Under the pieces are notes generated by a model. It was given only the letters and a program-made list of their open reading frames with translations, had not been told where the DNA came from and did not search any database. This document shows, piece after piece, positions 40,077-48,409 of a stretch of DNA of 64,000 nt. The stretch lies in NCBI GenBank assembly GCA_963699015.1, contig CAVOSX010000001.1, positions 1,364,001 to 1,428,000 of the forward strand. Reading direction: 5' to 3'. This stretch comes from PALSA-505 sp963699015 (GTDB lineage: Bacteria; Actinomycetota; Actinomycetes; Streptosporangiales; Streptosporangiaceae). Every line of letters starts with the position of its first letter. Position 1 is the stretch's first letter. The position numbers and the translations under genes are program-made.

Positions 40077-43004
40077 TCATGCCCGTGGCTTCTCCCGCAT
40101 CTCGAAGGTCTCGATTACATCCTCGACCTTGATGTCGTTGTAGCCGACGCCGATGCCGCACTCGAAGCCCTCGCGGACCTCGGTCACATCGTCCTTGAAC
40201 CGGCGCAGCGAGTCAACCGTGAGGTTGTCCGAGACGACCACGCCGTCGCGGACCAGGCGCGCCTTGCTGCCCCGGTTGATCGTCCCCGAGCGCACGATGC
40301 AGCCGGCCACGTTCCCGATCCTCGGTACCCGGAAGACCTCCCTGACCTCGGCCGTACCCAGCTGGACCTCTTCGAACTCGGGCTTGAGCATGCCCTGCAG
40401 CGCGGCCTCGACTTCGTCGATGGCCTGGTAGATCACCGAGTAGTACCGGATGTCCACGCCCTCGCGCTGGGCCAGCTCGCCGGCCCGCCCGGCGGGGCGG
40501 ACGTTGAAGCCGATGATCACGGCGTCCGACGCGATGGCCAGGTTCACGTCGTCCTGGGTGATCGCCCCGACGCCGCGGCTGATCACGCGCAGCCCCACGT
40601 CCTCGCCCACGTCGATCTTCACCAGGGCGTCCTCGAGCGCTTCGACCGATCCGGAGACGTCGCCCTTGATGATGAGCAGCAACTCCTCCTTCTCGCCGGC
40701 CTTGAGCGCGGACTCCAGGTCCTCCAGCGTGACCCGCCGGGTGCGCCGGGCGAACTGCGCGCTGCGCTCCCTGGCCTCGCGCCGTTCGGCGATCTGCCGC
40801 GCCATCCGGTCGTCGGAGACGACGATGAAGTTGTCTCCCGCCCCGGGGACAGCGGTGAGCCCGAGCACCTGCACAGGCCGCGACGGCGGCGCCTCCGCGA
40901 CCTGGTCGCTGTTCTCGTCCAGCATGGCGCGGACCCGGCCGAACGCCTCGCCGGCGACGATCGAGTCGCCGACGTGCAGCGTGCCGCGCTGCACCAGCAC
41001 GGTGGCCACCGGACCGCGGCCGCGGTCCAGGTGCGCCTCGATGGCCACGCCCTGGGCGTCCTGATCCGGATTGGCCCGCAGGTCAAGCTCGGCGTCGGCG
41101 GTCAGCACGATCGCCTCGAGCAGGTTGTCGATGCCGATGCCCTCCCGGGCCGATACGTCGATGAACAGCGTCTGGCCGCCGAACTCTTCGGCCACCAGGC
41201 CGTACTCGGTGAGCTGGGTGCGCACCCGCTGCGGGTCGGCGCCCTCTTTGTCGATCTTGTTGACCGCCACCACGATCGGCACCCCGGCCGCCTGGGCGTG
41301 GTTGAGCGCCTCGGTGGTCTGCGGCTTCACCCCGTCGTCCGCGGCCACCACCAGCACGACCAGGTCGGTGGTCTCCGCGCCGCGAGCGCGCATCGCGGTG
41401 AATGCCTCGTGGCCCGGGGTGTCGATGAACGTGACCTTGCGCGGCTGGCTCTCCACCTCGATGGTGACCTGGTAGGCGCCGATGTGCTGCGTGATGCCGC
41501 CCGCCTCGCGGGCCACCTCGTTGGTGTTCCTGATCGCGTCCAGCAGCCTGGTCTTGCCGTGGTCGACGTGGCCCATCACGGTGACCACCGGGGGACGCGG
41601 CGCGAGGTCGCCCTCGTCGCCTGAGTCCTCGCCGAAGTCGATGTCGAACGACTCCAGCAGCTCCTTGTCCTCTTCCTCGGGGGACACGACCTGCACGCTG
41701 TAGTTGAGCTCGGCGCCGAGCAGCTGCAGCGTCTCGTCGTTGACCGACTGGGTGGCGGTCACCAGCTCGCCCAGGTGGAAGAGCACCTGCACCAGCGACG
41801 CCGGGTTGACGTTGATCTTGTCCGCGAAATCGCTCAGCGACGCGCCGACCGGCAGCCGGATGACCTGCCCGTTGCCGCGCGCGATCGTGACGCCGCCGAT
41901 GGCCGGCGCCTGCAGGTTGTCGAACTCCTGGCGCCGCTGCTTCTTGGACTTGCGGCCCCGGGCCGGACGCCCGCCGGGGCGGCCGAATGCACCCTGCGTG
42001 CCGCTCCGGCCACGGCCGGCGCCGCCCGGACGTGCTCCGCCGCCCGGCCCCCGGCCGCCGGCCGGGCCGCCGCGGCCGCCGCCAGGACCGCCGCCGGGCG
42101 ATGTGCCGACGCCGGCGCCGGGACCACGACCGCCAGGCCGCGACCCGGTACCACCCGGGCCGCCGCGGCCGCCGCCGCCGGGACCGCCGCCGGGGCCGCC
42201 GCGCCCGGGACCGCCGCCGCCCGGGCCGCTGGTCCGGGGTCGCATGTTCATCGGGCTCGGCCGCGGGCCGCCGGGCCGCGGCATGTCCGCAGGGCTGGGC
42301 CGCCCGGGGCCGGAGCCGCCGGGGCGCGTCCCGCCCGCGGGCTGCCCTGGCCGGCTGCCCTGGCCGGGGCCGGCCGGACCACCGGTACCCGGCTGCCCCG
42401 GCCTGGCCTGCGCCGGCGGGCCGGCGCCCATGCCGGTCGCGGTCGAGCTGAACGGGTTGTTGCCAGGCCGCGGCCCCGGACGGGGACCAGGGCGCGGCGA
42501 GCTCGGCCGGGCCTGCTCCGGACGCGGCGCGCTCGGCCGGGCCTGCTCCGGGCGCGGCGCGCTCGGCCGCTGGCCCGGACCGGCCTGCGCGGGAGCGGGG
42601 GCCGCTGCGGCGGGCGATGGCTGCACGTCGGCCGGGCTGGCCGGGGCGCGGTCCGCCGGGGCAGGCGGCGCCGCGGCGGCCGGCACGGCCGTAGCCGGCG
42701 CAGCTGCGGCCGGCGCAGCCGCGGCCGCAGCGGATGCGGCCGGAGCGGGTGCCCCGGGCGCCTGGGCCGCCCGGCCATCCTTGCGCTGCCCGTCCGGGGC
42801 TGCCGCCGCAGGCGCGGCGGCAGGCGCCGGCGCGGCCTGCGCTGCCTGTGATCCGATGGACTCCCTGAGCCTGCGCACGACCGGCGCCTCGATCGTCGAG
42901 GACGCCGAGCGCACGAACTCGCCCATTTCCTGGAGCTGGGCCATCACGGCCTTGCTCTCTACACCGAGCTCCTTCGCGAGCTCATAAACCCGGACCTTCG
43001 CCAC
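40077..43004 (-). CDS. infB: Translation initiation factor IF-2
   Basis: A 975-residue IF-2, the GTPase that positions initiator tRNA on the ribosome. N-terminal IF2_N domain (KVRVYELAKELGVESKAVMA), then a very long Ala/Pro/Gly/Arg-rich linker (about residues 55-350) with tandem repeats, a second IF2_N region, and the G domain with VTVMGHVDHGKTRLLDAI (G1, about residues 470-485), GGITQHIG (G2), DTPGHEAF (G3) and NKID (G4). Domains II to IV follow to the end (VFRVPRIGNVAGCIVRSGTI). Its linker is at the long end for the family. It is preceded by two hairpins between ylxR and infB. Confidence 0.97.
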   Translation of the reverse strand: MAKVRVYELAKELGVESKAVMAQLQEMGEFVRSASSTIEAPVVRRLRESIGSQAAQAAPAPAAAPAAAAPDGQRKDGRAAQAPGAPAPAASAAAAAAPAAAAPATAVPAAAAPPAPADRAPASPADVQPSPAAAAPAPAQAGPGQRPSAPRPEQARPSAPRPEQARPSSPRPGPRPGPRPGNNPFSSTATGMGAGPPAQARPGQPGTGGPAGPGQGSRPGQPAGGTRPGGSGPGRPSPADMPRPGGPRPSPMNMRPRTSGPGGGGPGRGGPGGGPGGGGRGGPGGTGSRPGGRGPGAGVGTSPGGGPGGGRGGPAGGRGPGGGARPGGAGRGRSGTQGAFGRPGGRPARGRKSKKQRRQEFDNLQAPAIGGVTIARGNGQVIRLPVGASLSDFADKINVNPASLVQVLFHLGELVTATQSVNDETLQLLGAELNYSVQVVSPEEEDKELLESFDIDFGEDSGDEGDLAPRPPVVTVMGHVDHGKTRLLDAIRNTNEVAREAGGITQHIGAYQVTIEVESQPRKVTFIDTPGHEAFTAMRARGAETTDLVVLVVAADDGVKPQTTEALNHAQAAGVPIVVAVNKIDKEGADPQRVRTQLTEYGLVAEEFGGQTLFIDVSAREGIGIDNLLEAIVLTADAELDLRANPDQDAQGVAIEAHLDRGRGPVATVLVQRGTLHVGDSIVAGEAFGRVRAMLDENSDQVAEAPPSRPVQVLGLTAVPGAGDNFIVVSDDRMARQIAERREARERSAQFARRTRRVTLEDLESALKAGEKEELLLIIKGDVSGSVEALEDALVKIDVGEDVGLRVISRGVGAITQDDVNLAIASDAVIIGFNVRPAGRAGELAQREGVDIRYYSVIYQAIDEVEAALQGMLKPEFEEVQLGTAEVREVFRVPRIGNVAGCIVRSGTINRGSKARLVRDGVVVSDNLTVDSLRRFKDDVTEVREGFECGIGVGYNDIKVEDVIETFEMREKPRA
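42481..42570. repeat. infB: 30-bp tandem repeat inside the infB linker
   Basis: Two near-identical 30-bp units (42511-42540 and 42541-42570) beginning GCCTGCTCCG, plus a diverged third copy upstream (42481-42510), encode the repeated peptide RPSAPRPEQA on the minus strand. They sit in the disordered linker of IF-2 and preserve the reading frame, so copy number may vary between strains. Confidence 0.75.
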
Positions 43005-43018
43005 TGCGCTCCTGCCTC

Positions 43019-43061
43019 GGCCGGCTTTTACCGGCCAGCTTTCCGGACCCAGCCGGTCCGG
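43019..43061 (-). other. Two tandem hairpins between ylxR and infB
   Basis: The first has arms GGCCGG (43019-43024) and CCGGCC (43031-43036) around CTTTTA. The second has arms CCGGACC (43043-43049) and GGTCCGG (43055-43061) around CAGCC. Neither is followed by a T-run in the direction of transcription, so they are unlikely to be simple terminators. They may act in mRNA processing, attenuation or infB leader control. Confidence 0.5.
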
Positions 43062-43099
43062 GGCAGTGGTTGCCCTAGGCCGGCGTCAGCCTGCCGTAC

Positions 43100-43414
43100 T
43101 CATCGCCTTGTGCTCATCGGGCGCTCATCGCTGTCTTGACCCGCTTTCCCCAGACGTTTCTCATCCGCTGCCGCTCTGCCCGACCCAAGGTACCCGGCAA
43201 GCAATTGCCCGCTGAGCGGTCCCGGCACGCGCAGTGCTCGGGGGAACGCCCGGCGGTGCTGTGCTTGCTCCCAGCACCGCTGGCTGGGGTGAAGGTACGC
43301 GCCCCGGCCAGCCAGCCGACCCAGCGGATCGGGAACAAGCTCGTTCCCGGCCGCCACGATGCGAAGCAACTCGGACTTGGCCGCGCGCTCCCTGCATCCC
43401 ACGCATGTTCGCAC
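43100..43414 (-). CDS. YlxR (DUF448) family protein
   Basis: A ~104-residue small protein starting VRTCVGCRERAAKSELLRIV, which is the diagnostic opening of the YlxR family, followed by DPLGRLAGRGAYLHPSQRCW and RAFPRALRV. YlxR proteins bind RNA or nucleoid components and sit between nusA and infB. GTG 43414 is chosen because the family domain begins there; TTG 43462, just downstream of the nusA stop, is possible. Neither has a clear ribosome site. The C-terminal ~20 residues are polar and poorly conserved. Confidence 0.82.
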   Translation of the reverse strand: MRTCVGCRERAAKSELLRIVAAGNELVPDPLGRLAGRGAYLHPSQRCWEQAQHRRAFPRALRVPGPLSGQLLAGYLGSGRAAADEKRLGKAGQDSDERPMSTRR

Positions 43415-43464
43415 CGGGGCGCGGACATGCGTCGCAGGGGCCGCTCGGCCATCTGCGGACAAGT

Positions 43465-44511
43465 CTACCGCGTCGCGGAATCGGCGGCGCCCGCAACAGT
43501 GCCAGGCGCGGCGCTGTCCGGCGCGGCACTGCCTGATGTGGCGGCCGGCGCGGTATCCGAGACGATGTCGATCTTCCACCCGGTCAGCCGGGCGGCCAGC
43601 CGGGCGTTCTGGCCCTCCTTGCCGATCGCCAGCGACAGCTGGTAATCGGGCACGATCACCCGGGCAATCCTGGCCGCCGGATCCACGATGTCCACCCGGG
43701 AGACCCGGGCCGGCGACAGCGCGTTGGCGACGAACTCGGCCGGGTCCTCCGCGTAGTCGACAATGTCGATCTTCTCGCCGTGCAGCTCGGTCATGACGTT
43801 GCGCACCCGGCTGCCCATCGGGCCTATGCAGGCGCCCTTCGGGTTCACGCCCTGCTGATGGGACCTGACCGCGATCTTGGTGCGATGGCCTGCCTCGCGG
43901 GCGATCGCGGCGATCTCCACCGCGCCGCTGGACATCTCGGGCACTTCGAGCATGAAGAGCTTCTTGATCAGGTTCGGGTGGGTCCGCGAGAGCGTGACCG
44001 AGGGGCCCCGGTGGCCCTTGTGCACGCGCAGGACGAAGCAGCGCAGCCGCTCGCCGTGCGCGTACCGCTCGCCAGGGACCTGCTCGGCGGCGGGCAGGAT
44101 CGCCTCGATCTTGCCCAGGTCGACGAGCACGGACCGGGGGTCCTTGCCCTGCTGGATCACCCCGGCCACCACGTCTCCCTCGCGGCCGGCGTACTCGCCG
44201 AAGGTCAGCTCGTCTTCCGCGTCCCGCAGCCGCTGCAGGATCACCTGGCGGGCCGTGGTCGCAGCGATCCGGCCGAAGCCGTCAGGGGTGTCGTCGTACT
44301 CCCCGGTGACTTCGCCATCCTCGCTGGTCGTGGCGGCCCAGACGGTCACGTGACCGCTGGTCCTGTCCACCTGCACGCGCGCGGTCGGCGCCGCCCCCTC
44401 GGTGCGGTGGTACGCCACCAGCAGCGCATCCTCGATCGCCTTGATCGCGAGCTCCATCGAGATGTCCTTCTCGCTTTCCAGGCTGCGCAGGACATTCAGG
44501 TCAATGTCCAT
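43465..44511 (-). CDS. nusA: Transcription termination/antitermination factor NusA
   Basis: A 348-residue NusA, the short actinobacterial form without acidic repeats. It opens MDIDLNVLRSLESEKDISME; the N-terminal RNA-polymerase-binding domain is followed by S1 (EGDVVAGVIQQGKDPRSVLV) and two KH domains (HQQGVNPKGACIGPMGSRVR, and SLAIGKEGQNARLAARLTGW). The Ala/Ser-rich tail (about 30 residues) is low complexity. ATG 44511 overlaps the rimP stop region by 11 nt, indicating coupling. Confidence 0.95.
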   Translation of the reverse strand: MDIDLNVLRSLESEKDISMELAIKAIEDALLVAYHRTEGAAPTARVQVDRTSGHVTVWAATTSEDGEVTGEYDDTPDGFGRIAATTARQVILQRLRDAEDELTFGEYAGREGDVVAGVIQQGKDPRSVLVDLGKIEAILPAAEQVPGERYAHGERLRCFVLRVHKGHRGPSVTLSRTHPNLIKKLFMLEVPEMSSGAVEIAAIAREAGHRTKIAVRSHQQGVNPKGACIGPMGSRVRNVMTELHGEKIDIVDYAEDPAEFVANALSPARVSRVDIVDPAARIARVIVPDYQLSLAIGKEGQNARLAARLTGWKIDIVSDTAPAATSGSAAPDSAAPGTVAGAADSATR

Positions 44512-45028
44512 CGGGCTGCACCCCCAGGTCCTTGAACTCCACCTGAACCTGCCCCGGCCCGAGCTCGGCATAGCCGAACTCGCGGCGTTCACCGTCGACC
44601 TCGAGGGTCACCCCGGCCGGCCCGGCCATGACGATCCTGCCCTCGACGGCGCCTGACTGGCCGGCGTCAGCCGTCCGGGAGGACGAGGCGCGGACGGGAA
44701 CCCGGACCAGCCGGCCGGCCGCGCGGCGCCAGTGCCGCGGGTCGGTCAGCGGGCGGTCCACCCCCGGCGAGGTCACCTCGAGCGTGTAGGACCCAGCACC
44801 CATCAGGTCGCCGGCGTCGATCTCGGCCGCGACGGCCCGGCTGACCACCGCGATGTCGTCCAGGCTCACGCCCCGCTCGGCATCGACCACGACACGCAGC
44901 AGGCTCCGGCGGCCCGCCCGGCCGACCCGGACTGATTCAAGCTCGAGTCCCGCCGCGCTGACCACCGGCTCGAGCAGGCTAGTCAGACGCTCCGGATGTG
45001 CCGCAACATGGCGGGAGCCACCGCTCAT
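44501..45028 (-). CDS. rimP: Ribosome maturation factor RimP
   Basis: A 175-residue RimP, which acts in 30S assembly. Motifs: RLTSLLEPVVSAAGLELESV, RSLLRVVVDAERGVSLDDIA, LEVTSPGVDRPLTDPRHWRR (the signature) and the C-terminal Sm-like domain with EGRIVMAGPAGVTLEVDGER. ATG 45028 is preferred over GTG 45031 because GGAGG then lies 5 nt upstream. It is the first gene of the 14-kb minus-strand run rimP to dapB; the promoter must lie in 45029-45181, shared with the divergent lipoprotein gene. Confidence 0.92.
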   Translation of the reverse strand: MSGGSRHVAAHPERLTSLLEPVVSAAGLELESVRVGRAGRRSLLRVVVDAERGVSLDDIAVVSRAVAAEIDAGDLMGAGSYTLEVTSPGVDRPLTDPRHWRRAAGRLVRVPVRASSSRTADAGQSGAVEGRIVMAGPAGVTLEVDGERREFGYAELGPGQVQVEFKDLGVQPDGH

Positions 45029-45181
45029 CACGACCTCCTCGCCCGCCAGCTGTGCTGTTGTCCTGCCCTGTTAGCCTATCCGCGGCACGGCGGCAGGCTG
45101 ACCGCCGGTGGCCGGCGCGTTGGCCCGGGTCATTGCGTAAGCTCGGCGGCATCGACCCAGGCCCTTCGGCGGGAGGTTCGG

Positions 45182-45706
45182 GTGGCGGCAGACCCCACGC
45201 GGCGCCGGGTGCTGACCGCATCGGCCGTGGCGCTGCTGGCGACGGCCTGCACGGCCGGCTGCGCGCCCGGGCAGGCCTGGCCCTGGGCCCGCCCGCCGGT
45301 ACCGGCGCCCGACGTCGGGATGCTCCGGACGGTGATCGCCGCCGAGGACGCCATGGTCTCCAGGTACGCCGCGGTGCTCTCGGCCCGGCCCGCGCTCGCC
45401 GCGACGGTCTCGCCGCTGCTGCGCCAGCACCGGCAGCACCTGGCCCAGCTGCGCGAGCGGCTGGTCGTACCCGCGGGCGCCCTCCCGGCACCGACGATGA
45501 CAGCCCGTGCGCACCAGCCGCCGGTCCCGCCCGGGCGGGCCGCCGTCCTGGCCTCCCTGCGCCGGGCCGAGAGCGATCAGGCCGCCTTCCTGGTCCGCAC
45601 GCTCGCCGCGGTGGCGACGCCGTCGCTGGCGCAGCTGATGGCCAGCATCAGCGCAAGCGAGGCCGCGCACGCGGCGGTGCTCGGCTCCGCGGAGTCGCCG
45701 CGGTGA
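45182..45706 (+). CDS. Exported ferritin-like lipoprotein candidate
   Basis: A 174-residue exported protein. The N-terminus has a twin-arginine-like motif followed by a hydrophobic stretch and a lipobox-like end (RRRVLTASAVALLATACTAG, Cys23). The mature part is almost all helical: MLRTVIAAEDAMVSRYAAVL, LLRQHRQHLAQLRERLVVP, and, in the second half, RRAESDQAAFLVRTLAAVA and ISASEAAHAAVLGS. The Glu/His spacing recalls a ferritin-like four-helix bundle. GTG 45182 follows GGGAGG. The stop overlaps the next gene's GTG (GTGA). Confidence 0.75.
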   Translation: MAADPTRRRVLTASAVALLATACTAGCAPGQAWPWARPPVPAPDVGMLRTVIAAEDAMVSRYAAVLSARPALAATVSPLLRQHRQHLAQLRERLVVPAGALPAPTMTARAHQPPVPPGRAAVLASLRRAESDQAAFLVRTLAAVATPSLAQLMASISASEAAHAAVLGSAESPR

Positions 45707-46176
45707 CCGGGGCGGGCCGGGCAGAGCGGCCGGGGAAGGCCGCAGGGAACGCGGCGCTGCAGGGCGCCCTGGCCGCCGAGAACGCGGCCATCTTCGGCTA
45801 CGGCGTGGCCGGCGCCTACCTGAGCGGCGGCCAGCGGGCTACCGCGACCGTGTACTGGAACGAGCACCGGTCGGCCCGGGACACTCTGGCCAGCCTGCTC
45901 CGCGCGCGAGGAGAGCAGCCTGCCGCCGCCGCCGACGCCTACAAGCTGCCGTTCGGCGTGCACACCGCGGCCGAGGCGGTCTCGCTGGCGGTCATTCTCG
46001 AGAACGGGGTGACGGCCGCCTACCTCGGCCTGGTCGGGGCCGGCGATGCCGGGCTGCGGGCTTTCGGCGCCCGGGCCATGCAGGATGCGGCGATCCGGGC
46101 CACGGCCTGGCGGGGATCAACCGTGGCGTTCCCCGGGATGCCCGCCGCCGGGCTGAGCCCGCCGGGGGCGCGCTGA
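45703..46176 (+). CDS. DUF4439 ferritin-like domain protein
   Basis: A 157-residue DUF4439 protein. It has no signal peptide and starts at GTG 45703, overlapping the preceding gene by four bases. Helices with acidic and His residues are clear: LQGALAAENAAIFGYGVAGA, VYWNEHRSARDTLASLLRAR, GVHTAAEAVSLAVILENGVT and MQDAAIRATAW. DUF4439 belongs to the ferritin-like clan; metal binding and activity are unproven. Two overlapping ferritin-like genes suggest a pair that forms a complex, perhaps with the upstream one as the membrane-anchored partner. Confidence 0.85.
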   Translation: MTGAGRAERPGKAAGNAALQGALAAENAAIFGYGVAGAYLSGGQRATATVYWNEHRSARDTLASLLRARGEQPAAAADAYKLPFGVHTAAEAVSLAVILENGVTAAYLGLVGAGDAGLRAFGARAMQDAAIRATAWRGSTVAFPGMPAAGLSPPGAR

Positions 46177-46190
46177 GCAGACCGGGCCGG

Positions 46191-48314
46191 CTAGCCAAGC
46201 AGGGCGGGCAGCGGCTCGGCGTGCAGGACCGTCAGGCGGGATACCGCCCGGGTCAGCGCGACGTACAGCCGGTTCGGACCGCGGCGGCCCGTGGCCGTGA
46301 TCCTGGCCGGCTCCACCACGATGACGTGGTCGAACTCCAGGCCCTTGGCCAGGGTGACGGGGACGAGGGTGAGCCGGTCTTCGCCGCTGGCCCCCTCCAG
46401 CACGGCGTGCCCGATGCCGGCCGCGACCAGCAGCCGGGACAGCTCGGCCACCTGCTCATCCGCCGCGATGACCGCGATCGAGCCTGGCCGCGCGCTCGCC
46501 TTCACGCAGGCGGCCCGCAGTGCGGCGCCCAGGCCGCCAGGGCCGGCGGCCACGATGTCCAGCGCGCCGGGATCATGGCGCAGCGATGCCGACCTGGCCA
46601 AGGTGGGACCTATCTGGTCGAGCAGCCGGTTCGCGAAGTCGAGGATCTGCCGCGGCACGCGGTAACCCATCTCGAGGACCCGGAGCTGGGCGTCGCCCTT
46701 GCCGAGATGGCCGAGCAGCTCGGGCCAGCTCGCGGCGGCGCACGGGCTGGTGCCCTGCGCGAGGTCGCCGAGCACGGTCGCCGAGCCGGTCTCGCACCTG
46801 CGGCCGACGGCGCGGCACTCCATCGGCGACAGATCCTGCGCCTCGTCCACCACCACGTGGGCCACGCCGGCGGTCCGCTCGAGCAGGTCGGCGGCCTCGT
46901 CGATCAGCACCAGGTCGGCCGCTGTCCAGCGGGCCGAGCCGGGGCCGGCTGGCCGGCCGGGCCAGCTGATCGCGCGCTGCTCCTGCTCGTCGAGCAGGCC
47001 GTCGGCGGCGCGCGCCAGCTCGCCGGCGTTGCCGAGCAGCGTGTGCACGAGCCGGACCGGATCCACCTTGGGCCAGATGGCGTCCACCGCCGCCCGCACC
47101 TGCCTGGTCCGGCGCACCGCGTCGTGGGTCCGGTCATCACAGCTCTCCCCCGCCGCTTCCATCCTGGTCAGGATGACATGCGCGATCCGGTGCGCCAGCA
47201 TCTCGCGGCCGGTGCCGTACCGGACGCCCCGGCCGCGCAGCTCGGCCACGAGCCCGGACAGCTCGTGCGTGCCCACCCGCCAGCGCCGCGATCCCCGGGG
47301 CAGCATGATCGGCTCGGCCGGGCGGGCCAGCCGTGCCCACAGCGCGCGGCGCAGCAGCTCGGCCATCCGCGCGTCGCCCTTGACCCGCGCGGCGCTCTCG
47401 TCATCGCGGGCACGGACCCGCACGCCGGGCCGCGTCGCGACCATGTCGGTCACGGTGACCTGGGTGACGTCCATCTCGCCCAGCGCGGGCAGCACATCGC
47501 GGATGTAGGACAGGAAGGCGCGGTTCGGCCCGATGACGAGCACGCCCCGGCGTCCCATCCGCTCCCGGTACGCGTAGAGCAGGTAGGCGATCCGGTGCAG
47601 CCCCACCGCGGTCTTGCCCGTCCCGGGCGCGCCCTGCACGCAGATGGTCCGGTCCGCGTCAGCGCGGACGATGTCGTCCTGGTCGGGCTGGATCGTGGCG
47701 ACGATGTCACGCATCGGGCCCGACCTGGGCCGCTCGATCTCCGCCAGCAGGATGTGGCTGACCCCGGGCGCGCCAGCCGGTCCCGGCGCCGCGGCGGCCG
47801 CGGTGAAGTCCTCGTCCTCGTACGCGGTGAGCTCGCCGCCGGCGAAGCCGAACCGCCGCCGCATGTCCAGCCCCATCGGATCGCCCTGGCTGGCCCGGTA
47901 GAACGGCCGGGACACCGGGGCCCGCCAGTCGATCACCATCGGGTGGCCGCCAGGGTCGTGCACATGCCGCCGGCCGACGTGGAACGTCTCGGGGCCGGCC
48001 CCGGCGGCGCCGGCTGCGGACTGCTCATCGCCCGGCGGCCGGCCGTAATCCAGCCTGCCGAAGAACAGCGGGGTATCGGGCAGGTCACGCAGCGCCTCGG
48101 CCCGCCGGTACAGGTCGGCCTTGAGGTACTCCTCCGACACGGGGTCCCCGCCGAGCGCGCGCAGCGAGAGCACGTCCTCGCGCATCAGCCGCAGGAACTT
48201 CCGGGACCGGGTCAGGTAGGCGCGCTCGGCGGCGATCACCGGGTCGGCCGACCCGCGGGCCGGATCAGGATCGGTTTCGGCGGGCTCCTTGTCTAGGCGG
48301 CTGGCGGCGGGCAT
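46191..48314 (-). CDS. HelD/HelR-type superfamily-1 RNA polymerase-associated motor
   Basis: A 707-residue UvrD-like ATPase of the HelD family, which removes stalled or drug-bound RNA polymerase from DNA. It has an N-terminal coiled coil (VIAAERAYLTRSRKFLRLMR), a Walker A GAPGTGKTAVGLHRIAYLLY at about residue 228, Walker B VVVDEAQDLSPMECRAV, a Q-like motif VLEMGYRVPRQI, and the C-terminal motif VTLAKGLEFDHVIVVEPARI with LYVALTRAVSRLTVLH. Family members in actinobacteria include HelR, which protects RNA polymerase from rifamycins. ATG 48314 follows GAGGAGAT. The promoter has a RAE-like repeat, which supports the HelR assignment but does not prove it. Confidence 0.85.
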   Translation of the reverse strand: MPAASRLDKEPAETDPDPARGSADPVIAAERAYLTRSRKFLRLMREDVLSLRALGGDPVSEEYLKADLYRRAEALRDLPDTPLFFGRLDYGRPPGDEQSAAGAAGAGPETFHVGRRHVHDPGGHPMVIDWRAPVSRPFYRASQGDPMGLDMRRRFGFAGGELTAYEDEDFTAAAAAPGPAGAPGVSHILLAEIERPRSGPMRDIVATIQPDQDDIVRADADRTICVQGAPGTGKTAVGLHRIAYLLYAYRERMGRRGVLVIGPNRAFLSYIRDVLPALGEMDVTQVTVTDMVATRPGVRVRARDDESAARVKGDARMAELLRRALWARLARPAEPIMLPRGSRRWRVGTHELSGLVAELRGRGVRYGTGREMLAHRIAHVILTRMEAAGESCDDRTHDAVRRTRQVRAAVDAIWPKVDPVRLVHTLLGNAGELARAADGLLDEQEQRAISWPGRPAGPGSARWTAADLVLIDEAADLLERTAGVAHVVVDEAQDLSPMECRAVGRRCETGSATVLGDLAQGTSPCAAASWPELLGHLGKGDAQLRVLEMGYRVPRQILDFANRLLDQIGPTLARSASLRHDPGALDIVAAGPGGLGAALRAACVKASARPGSIAVIAADEQVAELSRLLVAAGIGHAVLEGASGEDRLTLVPVTLAKGLEFDHVIVVEPARITATGRRGPNRLYVALTRAVSRLTVLHAEPLPALLG

Positions 48315-48336
48315 GCTTCATCTCCTCGATGGCGCC

Positions 48337-48370
48337 GGGGCTTATAGCACAAGGGCCAGTAGCCTAGCAA
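48337..48370 (-). promoter_or_regulatory. helR-like promoter with rifamycin-associated-element-like repeat
   Basis: On the minus strand TTGCTA (48365-48370) and TATAAG (48341-48346) form a -35/-10 pair with an 18-nt spacer, 26 nt before the ATG. The + strand at 48337-48357 reads GGGGCTT, seven bases, then AAGGGCC. This resembles the rifamycin-associated element as I remember it (GGGGCTT, five bases, AAGGCCC) but with a 2-bp longer centre and one arm mismatch, so the match is imperfect. It overlaps the -10 box. Confidence 0.45.
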
Positions 48371-48409
48371 GAGGTTCCGGTGGGGTCACCTGGTTTGCTT
48401 GCCGCCGGA

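Noticed and set aside
40017..41624. 535-codon frame antisense to infB
   Set aside because: Composition is the mirror image of the infB coding frame; no recognizable domain.
46221..48296. 691-codon frame antisense to the HelD-like gene
   Set aside because: Rich in Arg/Gly/His/Val without motifs; the HelD-like gene on the other strand is complete.
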